Shown in pieces: positions 22,520 through 26,889 of a stretch of 26,889 bases of DNA. Positions within the stretch are counted from its first letter, which is position 1. Every line of letters begins with the position of its first letter. The notes beneath the pieces were generated by a model that saw only the letters and a program-made list of their open reading frames with translations, did no database searches and was not told where the DNA came from. The stretch comes from JBBQNY01 sp038221545 (GTDB taxonomy: Bacteria; Pseudomonadota; Gammaproteobacteria; Xanthomonadales; Ahniellaceae): assembly GCA_038221545.1 (NCBI GenBank), contig JBBRIE010000014.1, forward strand, positions 1 to 26,889, given 5' to 3'. Position numbers and translations under genes: made by a program.

Positions 22520-22878
22520 GCAGTCGCCGCGCGCCCCCGCTCGATCAATACCCCGACGGCGCGCGCACCGCGCACGGCGCCCGGCTTGCTGAGTTTCAAC
22601 CGCACCCAGCGGACGCCGAATTCCCGCTGCACGAGTTCGACGCAGCGTTCCGCGAGCGTCTCGACCAGGCCGAATTCCGTGGCCGAAACGAACTCGATCA
22701 GGCGCTTGCTGACAGCCTTGTAGTCGAGCGTGTCCTTGACCGCGTCGGTGGCGGCCGGTACGCGATTGTCGAACGACATCTCAATGTCGAACACCAGCGG
22801 CTGGCGGATTCGACGCTCCCAGTCGTAGATCCCGATCGTGGTTTCGATCGACAAGCCTTCGATGAACACCTTGTCCAT
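22516..22878 (-). CDS. folB: Dihydroneopterin aldolase
   Basis: Converts 7,8-dihydroneopterin to 6-hydroxymethyl-7,8-dihydropterin and glycolaldehyde. 120 residues, the usual size. Family landmarks are 'FIEGLSIETTIGIYDWERR' (the active-site Glu is in DWERR), 'QPLVFDIEMSFDN', 'DTLDYKAVSKRLIEFV', 'LVETLAERC' and the Lys in 'VRLKLSKPGAV'. ATG 22878 is 7 bases after the tsaD stop; upstream codons overlap tsaD and are not homologous. It lies between tsaD and folK in a tight operon. Confidence 0.96.
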   Translation of the reverse strand: MDKVFIEGLSIETTIGIYDWERRIRQPLVFDIEMSFDNRVPAATDAVKDTLDYKAVSKRLIEFVSATEFGLVETLAERCVELVQREFGVRWVRLKLSKPGAVRGARAVGVLIERGRAATA

Positions 22879-22885
22879 GGTCGCC

Positions 22886-23917
22886 TCAATGCGCCGCGGC
22901 GGATACGAGCGGCGGCAAGCTTGCCATGTCCCAGCGCGGATGCGCGCGAATGCGCGCGTCGTCGACCTGACCCGCCTCGAGACGCAGGGCACCGGCGAAG
23001 GCGATCATCACGCCGTTGTCGGTGCACAGCGCCGGCGGGGGAAACACCACGCGATAACCGTGTCGGGTGGCGCTCTCCCGCAGCCGGGCGCGAAGACGCG
23101 CGTTCGCGCCCACGCCGCCGGCCAAGATGAGCGCGTCGTCGCCCACCTGCGCCATGGCGCGTTCGCACTTGATTACCAGCGTGTCGATCACCGCTGCCTC
23201 GAACGCGAGAGCGATGTCCGCAGCAACCTCCGGCGAGTCGCCCGCCTTGCGCTTTGCCAGCAACGCCTGGGTTTTGAGCCCCGAGAAGCTGAAGTCGAGG
23301 CCCGGCCGGTCCGTCATGGGCCGGGCGAACCGGAAAACACCCGCCTTCCCGTGTTCCGCCAGCGCGGCGATCGCGGGTCCGCCGGGGTAGGCAAGCCCCA
23401 GCATCTGAGCGGTCTTGTCGAAGGCTTCGCCGGCGGCATCGTCGAGCGTGTCGCCGAGCAGCTCGTACCGGCCGATCGCGGTGACCCGCATCAACTGGGT
23501 GTGACCTCCCGATACCAGCAGCGCGACGAACGGCGGCGCTGGGGCATCCGGCTGCATGAGCGGCGCCAGCAGGTGACCTTCCATGTGATGCACGCCGATC
23601 GCGGGTTTTTGCAGCGCCCAGGCCAGCGCCCGACCGGTTGCGGCGCCGACCAGCAAGGCGCCGCCGAGGCCCGGTCCAGCGGTGTAGGCCACTCCATCGA
23701 TCCCGTCGACGGCGAGGCCGGACAGTCGCAGCGTTTCCCGCAACAGCGGCAGCAGGCGCCGCACATGGTCGCGGCTGGCCAACTCGGGAACGACGCCACC
23801 GTAGGCGGCGTGAAGCGCAACCTGGCTGTACAGAGTTTCCGCCAGCAGGCCGGCCCGGGTGTCGTACACCGCAATACCGGTCTCGTCGCAGGAGGTTTCG
23901 ATGCCGAGGACTCGCAT
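22886..23917 (-). CDS. tsaD: tRNA N6-adenosine threonylcarbamoyltransferase
   Basis: Catalytic subunit of the complex that makes threonylcarbamoyl-adenosine at position 37 of ANN-decoding tRNAs. 343 residues. The ASKHA-fold start 'LGIETSCDETGIAVYD', 'PELASRDHVRRLLPL' and 'TAGPGLGGALLVGAATGRALAW' lead to the metal site H111-x3-H115 in 'HHMEGHLLAP', at the same positions as in E. coli. 'ALLVSGGHTQLM' and 'LAGGVGANARLR' follow, and 'CTDNGVMIAFAG' carries the third metal ligand (Asp). First gene of the tsaD-folB-folK unit. It is divergent from rpsU across 181 bp, the arrangement common in gammaproteobacteria. Confidence 0.97.
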   Translation of the reverse strand: MRVLGIETSCDETGIAVYDTRAGLLAETLYSQVALHAAYGGVVPELASRDHVRRLLPLLRETLRLSGLAVDGIDGVAYTAGPGLGGALLVGAATGRALAWALQKPAIGVHHMEGHLLAPLMQPDAPAPPFVALLVSGGHTQLMRVTAIGRYELLGDTLDDAAGEAFDKTAQMLGLAYPGGPAIAALAEHGKAGVFRFARPMTDRPGLDFSFSGLKTQALLAKRKAGDSPEVAADIALAFEAAVIDTLVIKCERAMAQVGDDALILAGGVGANARLRARLRESATRHGYRVVFPPPALCTDNGVMIAFAGALRLEAGQVDDARIRAHPRWDMASLPPLVSAAAH

Positions 23918-24024
23918 AACGCTCCACGCTATCCATTGTTCGACTGCAGCGGCCAGGCTCGCAGGGCATTGACGGCAGGCGGCCGCCGCCTCTCTTGCCA
24001 GTCACGACAGGGCCTGCCCCTGGG

Positions 24025-24053
24025 TTCCATCCCGGACGGACAGCCGCTAGAAT
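24025..24053 (+). promoter_or_regulatory. Probable promoter of rpsU-yqeY-dnaG
   Basis: TAGAAT at 24048-24053 is a 5/6 match to TATAAT, with a weak TTCCAT at 24025-24030 17 bases upstream. It is the only good -10 in the 181-bp gap between tsaD and rpsU. Predicted start point is about 24060, leaving a roughly 40-base leader. Confidence 0.45.
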
Positions 24054-24098
24054 GTGCGGCTCGCCCGGATTCGGTGCGAGCTTAACAGTGGAGTTTTC

Positions 24099-24314
24099 AT
24101 GCCGAATGTCAAAGTCCGCGAGAACGAACCGTTCGAGTTCGCTCTGCGTCGTTTCAAGCGTACCTGCGAAAAGGCGGGTGTGATCGCCGAGACTCGCAAG
24201 CGCGAGTCGTACGAGAAGCCGACCCAGGAACGCAAGCGCAAGCGCGCTGCGGCGGTGAAGCGACATATCCGCCGGGTGGGTCGCGACGTGACCAAGCGCC
24301 AACGCATGTATTGA
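24099..24314 (+). CDS. rpsU: 30S ribosomal protein S21
   Basis: 71-residue, very basic small-subunit protein that binds near the anti-Shine-Dalgarno end of 16S rRNA and helps initiation. The sequence is highly conserved: 'MPNVKVRENEPFEFALRRFK' then 'RTCEKAGVIAETRKRESYEK' and 'PTQERKRKRAAAVKRH'. The length is that of gammaproteobacterial S21. ATG 24099 has GTGGAG about 6 bases upstream. First gene of the macromolecular-synthesis cluster; a terminator/attenuator follows before yqeY. Confidence 0.98.
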   Translation: MPNVKVRENEPFEFALRRFKRTCEKAGVIAETRKRESYEKPTQERKRKRAAAVKRHIRRVGRDVTKRQRMY

Positions 24315-24366
24315 TCGGCCCGGGCTGCCTCAGCCCCTGCTGGTCTGCTGCGCCGGTTGCACTTCG

Positions 24367-24396
24367 AGCCGATGTCGCCCTGCGACGTCGGCTTTT
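24367..24396 (+). terminator. Strong intrinsic terminator / attenuator after rpsU
   Basis: AGCCGATGTCGC (24367-24378) pairs with GCGACGTCGGCT (24382-24393) over 12 bp with one G-U pair, around a CCT loop. A TTTT run and further T-rich sequence (TTTTGCGTTTCTG) follow. It lies in the 111-bp gap between rpsU and yqeY. The E. coli rpsU-dnaG operon also has a terminator here, which keeps S21 in excess over primase. Confidence 0.85.
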
Positions 24397-24425
24397 GCGT
24401 TTCTGCGCTCCAGGGAGTCCACCTC

Positions 24426-24872
24426 GTGAGTCTCAAGCTGCGCCTCGTTGAAGACATGAAAGCCGCCATGAAATCGGGCGCGAAGCAGCGCCTCGGAGTC
24501 ATTCGCCTGGTCAATGCCGCCATCAAGCAACGCGAAGTGGACGAGCGTATCGAGCTCGACGACGCGCAGGTGCTCGCCGCGATCGAGAAGATGGTGAAGC
24601 AACGACGAGACTCCGTGTCGCAGTACGCGGCTGCGAACCGCGAGGATCTCGCGCAGGTCGAGCGCGACGAGATCGTGGTGCTGGAGGGATACCTGCCGGC
24701 GCGTCTAGACGAGGCCGCGATCGTTGCGGCAATAAGCGAGGCGATGTCTGCCACCGGTGCGACGTCCGCAGCGGACATCGGCAAGCTGATGGCAGTGCTC
24801 AAGCCTCAGCTGGCCGGCCAGGCTGACATGGCCCAGGTGTCCGTGCTGGTCAAGCGGCGCCTCTCCACCTGA
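24426..24872 (+). CDS. yqeY: GatB/YqeY domain-containing protein
   Basis: 148-residue helical protein resembling the tail domain of the GatB subunit of tRNA-dependent amidotransferases; the cellular role of stand-alone YqeY is not settled. Landmarks are 'MKAAMKSGAKQRLGVIRLVN', 'AAIKQREVDERIELDD', 'EKMVKQRRDSVSQY' and 'EIVVLEGYLPARLDEAAI'. The end 'VLVKRRLS' is usual. GTG 24426 is chosen because GGGAG lies 8 bases upstream and the family start (SLKLRLVEDMK) follows at once. It lies between rpsU and dnaG as in many gammaproteobacteria. Confidence 0.93.
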   Translation: MSLKLRLVEDMKAAMKSGAKQRLGVIRLVNAAIKQREVDERIELDDAQVLAAIEKMVKQRRDSVSQYAAANREDLAQVERDEIVVLEGYLPARLDEAAIVAAISEAMSATGATSAADIGKLMAVLKPQLAGQADMAQVSVLVKRRLST

Positions 24873-24971
24873 TCGAGTCCTCGAATCCTCAAGTTTCCTG
24901 GGCCCGGATGCCTCGTCGGGATTTCGAGGGCAGGATCGGACGCGCCACGTCCCAGCCGGTAGATTGATCAC

Positions 24972-26723
24972 ATGGCCCGCATTCCCGACGCTTTCATCGA
25001 CGAGCTGCTGGCGCGGACCGACATCGTTGCGCTCATCGGCGAACGCATCGAACTCAAGCGTGCCGGACGCGAATTCCACGCGCGCTGCCCTTTCCATGAC
25101 GAGCGCACGCCCAGCTTCACGGTAAGTCCGACCAAGCAGTTCTATCACTGCTTCGGTTGCGCGGCGCACGGTACCGCCCTCAAGTTCCTCATGGAATACG
25201 AGCGCCTCGAGTTCCTCGATGCGGTCGAGGATCTCGCGCAACGGGCGGGATTGACGGTGCCGCGCGAGACGCACGCCCGGCATACCCAGGGATTCGACGA
25301 CCTGTACGCGGTGCTCGCTGCCGCGGCCAAGTTCTATTCGAACCGCCTCGACCTCGACCCGAAGGCGCTGGCTTACCTCAAGGCGCGGGACGTCGACGAG
25401 CCGACACGCCGGGCATTCGCGCTGGGATACGCGCCGGACGCCTGGGACGCACTGAAGGGGGAGCTTGGTGGCGATGAGAGGCGATTGCGGCTGCTGGATC
25501 GCGTGGGACTCATCTCGCGAAGCGACAACGGGCACGTGTTCGACAAGTTTCGCGATCGGCTGATGTTCCCGATCGAGGATCGCCGGGGTCGCGTGATCGC
25601 CTTCGGCGGCCGCGTCGTCGTGCCCGGGGTAGAGCCGAAGTACCTCAACTCTCCGGAGACGCCTCTGTTCCACAAGGGTCGCGAGCTGTTCGGGCTTCAT
25701 CGCGCTCGCCAGGCGCAGTCGCGTCTCGAGCGACTGATTGTGGTCGAGGGCTACATGGATGTCGTGGCGCTGGTGCAGTCCGGCATCACCCAGGCCGTTG
25801 CTACGCTCGGAACCGCTGTTACGGCCGAGCAGGTCGAACTCTTGTTCCGCAGTGTGCAGGACGTCTATTTCTGTTTCGATGGTGACCGGGCTGGCCGAGG
25901 CGCCGCCTGGCGAGCTGTGGAGAACACGCTGCCGCGAATGCGGGATGGGCGCCAGGCGCACTTCCTGTTCCTGCCCGAGGGCGATGATCCCGACTCGATC
26001 GTGCGCGGAGAGGGCGCCGCCGCGTTCGAGGCACGCCTGCGAGAGGCGACGCCCTTGTCGCGCGTGTTCTTCGACGAACTCGGACGGGACATCAACCTCG
26101 AAACCCTTGAGGGAAGGGCTCGTCTCGCCGAACGCGCGAAGCCCTTTCTCGAGCGGATTCCGGATGGGGCCTTTCGGGACCTGATGCGGGAGCGCGCGTC
26201 AGAACTGACGGGGCTCCGCTCGAAGTCCGCCGTGCCTGCGTCTGATATCCAGAGAGCCTCGTTTGCACCGGTTCGGCGCAAAGCCGGCGGGGTTACCACC
26301 AGTCTGGTGCGAAAGGCCATTGCCATGCTGGTCCAACAACCCTCCCTCGCGCTCGACGTCGCACCACCCTATCGATTCGCGATTCTCAAGCAGCCCGGTG
26401 CCGGGCTGCTGTCCGAGTTGATCCAGCACGTGCGTGCCCACCCTGACCTGCACACGGGCCAGCTGCTCGATCATTGGGACGGCCGGGATGAACACCCCTC
26501 ACTAGTCAAGGTGGCGTCCATGCAGATCACCGCGACGCCTGAAACCTGGTCGATCGAATTCCTCGAGGCGCTGGAAAAGCTTGATCGGCAGACGCTGGAT
26601 CAGCAGATCAACGATCTGCTGGCAGCGCAAAAGGAACGCGAGTTGACGCCGGAGGAAGGCAGATCGCTTTGGCGCGCCCTCGAGGAGCGCTCCAACGCCG
26701 ACCTCGCCGGTCAACGCGCGTAG
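24972..26723 (+). CDS. dnaG: DNA primase
   Basis: Synthesises RNA primers at the replication fork. 583 residues, matching E. coli (581). The N-terminal CHC2 zinc-binding domain has C39, H42, C60 and C63 ('CPFHDERTPSF', 'FYHCFGCAAHG'). The central RNA polymerase/TOPRIM domain has the 'LIVVEGYMDVVAL' glutamate and the 'CFDGDRAGRGAAWRA' D-x-D motif. The C-terminal part (from about 450) is the DnaB-helicase-binding domain. ATG 24972 lacks a strong Shine-Dalgarno sequence, as in E. coli where dnaG is translated weakly. It is 99 bp after yqeY. rpoD, often next in this cluster, does not appear in the remaining 166 bp. Confidence 0.98.
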   Translation: MARIPDAFIDELLARTDIVALIGERIELKRAGREFHARCPFHDERTPSFTVSPTKQFYHCFGCAAHGTALKFLMEYERLEFLDAVEDLAQRAGLTVPRETHARHTQGFDDLYAVLAAAAKFYSNRLDLDPKALAYLKARDVDEPTRRAFALGYAPDAWDALKGELGGDERRLRLLDRVGLISRSDNGHVFDKFRDRLMFPIEDRRGRVIAFGGRVVVPGVEPKYLNSPETPLFHKGRELFGLHRARQAQSRLERLIVVEGYMDVVALVQSGITQAVATLGTAVTAEQVELLFRSVQDVYFCFDGDRAGRGAAWRAVENTLPRMRDGRQAHFLFLPEGDDPDSIVRGEGAAAFEARLREATPLSRVFFDELGRDINLETLEGRARLAERAKPFLERIPDGAFRDLMRERASELTGLRSKSAVPASDIQRASFAPVRRKAGGVTTSLVRKAIAMLVQQPSLALDVAPPYRFAILKQPGAGLLSELIQHVRAHPDLHTGQLLDHWDGRDEHPSLVKVASMQITATPETWSIEFLEALEKLDRQTLDQQINDLLAAQKERELTPEEGRSLWRALEERSNADLAGQRA

Positions 26724-26835
26724 CGCTGCTCGTTGCTGCCAGCCTGTGGATGCCGAACGCCTGTCGGCCCTCTCGCAACCGATAGAGCCGCAGTTTCAAT
26801 TCGGCTCAGCGCCATTCTGCCATGCTGGAAAAGAA

Positions 26836-26867
26836 AACGCCCCATCGGTTTGAACCGACGGTGCGTT
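26836..26867. terminator. Strong hairpin after dnaG, probable bidirectional terminator
   Basis: AACGCCCCATCGGTT (26836-26850) pairs with AACCGACGGTGCGTT (26853-26867) over 15 positions with two mismatches. On the minus strand the stem is followed by TTCTTTTCC, a good U-tract, so it would best end a leftward gene lying beyond the right edge. On the plus strand the tail (GTGTTGTAG) is weaker. The rest of 26724-26889 shows no gene. Confidence 0.6.
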
Positions 26868-26889
26868 GTGTTGTAGATGCTCAGCGATG

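Noticed and set aside
1..26889. CRISPR arrays, insertion sequences, prophage genes, toxin-antitoxin pairs
   Set aside because: No regularly spaced repeats, transposase motifs, phage structural genes or recognisable toxin/antitoxin pairs were found; the only recombinase is the integron integrase.

Overview
This window is high-GC bacterial chromosome. Gene content and order suggest a gammaproteobacterium, most likely of the Lysobacterales (Xanthomonadales) group. The support is an E. coli-type HD-domain Cca, an rpsU-yqeY-dnaG block divergent from tsaD, an engB / cytochrome c4 / double-DsbA / endonuclease-like cluster, and a 'NGFE' C-terminal end on a broken exported protein. The lineage is an inference from content and order. 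I cannot name a species.

Left edge (1-1899): the platform end of an integron. An intact integron-type tyrosine recombinase (838-1899, +) diverges from a cassette array that reads leftward. The array starts at a perfect GTTRRRY core site (672-678). Its first cassette (677-69, 609 bp) carries a DUF2199-type gene and ends in a well-formed 90-bp attC site (63-152) with the expected extrahelical bases. A second cassette starts at base 68 and leaves the window. This is the accessory, lower-GC part of the window and its most interesting region.

Housekeeping region 1 (1931-13099): glutamate-cysteine ligase (gshA) and the GTPase EngB on the minus strand. Divergent from engB are a diheme cytochrome c4 with unusual low-complexity ends, a lipoprotein DsbA, a periplasmic DsbA and an endonuclease/exonuclease/phosphatase-family protein. 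A TSUP permease on the minus strand overlaps the end of that last gene. Then on the plus strand come a Slt70-type lytic transglycosylase, a membrane-anchored protein with two L7/L12 C-terminal-like repeats, a MAPEG protein and a glycosyltransferase-like protein.

Exported redox pair and neighbours (13156-17457): a Tat-exported FAD oxidoreductase and a Tat-exported aldo/keto reductase start divergently from a 78-bp region. After them lies the relic of an exported protein (signal peptide joined to the extreme C-terminus, with a stop and a frameshift). Next is a five-helix membrane protein of unknown function with a short tandem repeat at its N-terminus.

Information and folate region (17555-26723): cca; vanZ-like and midA/NDUFAF7-like genes; a pteridine-reductase-type SDR; an EcsC-like protein; the tightly packed operon tsaD-folB-folK; and, divergent from it, rpsU, yqeY and dnaG. 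rpsU is followed by a strong intrinsic terminator/attenuator. The right edge (26724-26889) holds no gene, only a strong hairpin that looks like a bidirectional terminator.

No rRNA, tRNA, CRISPR array, insertion sequence or prophage was seen.
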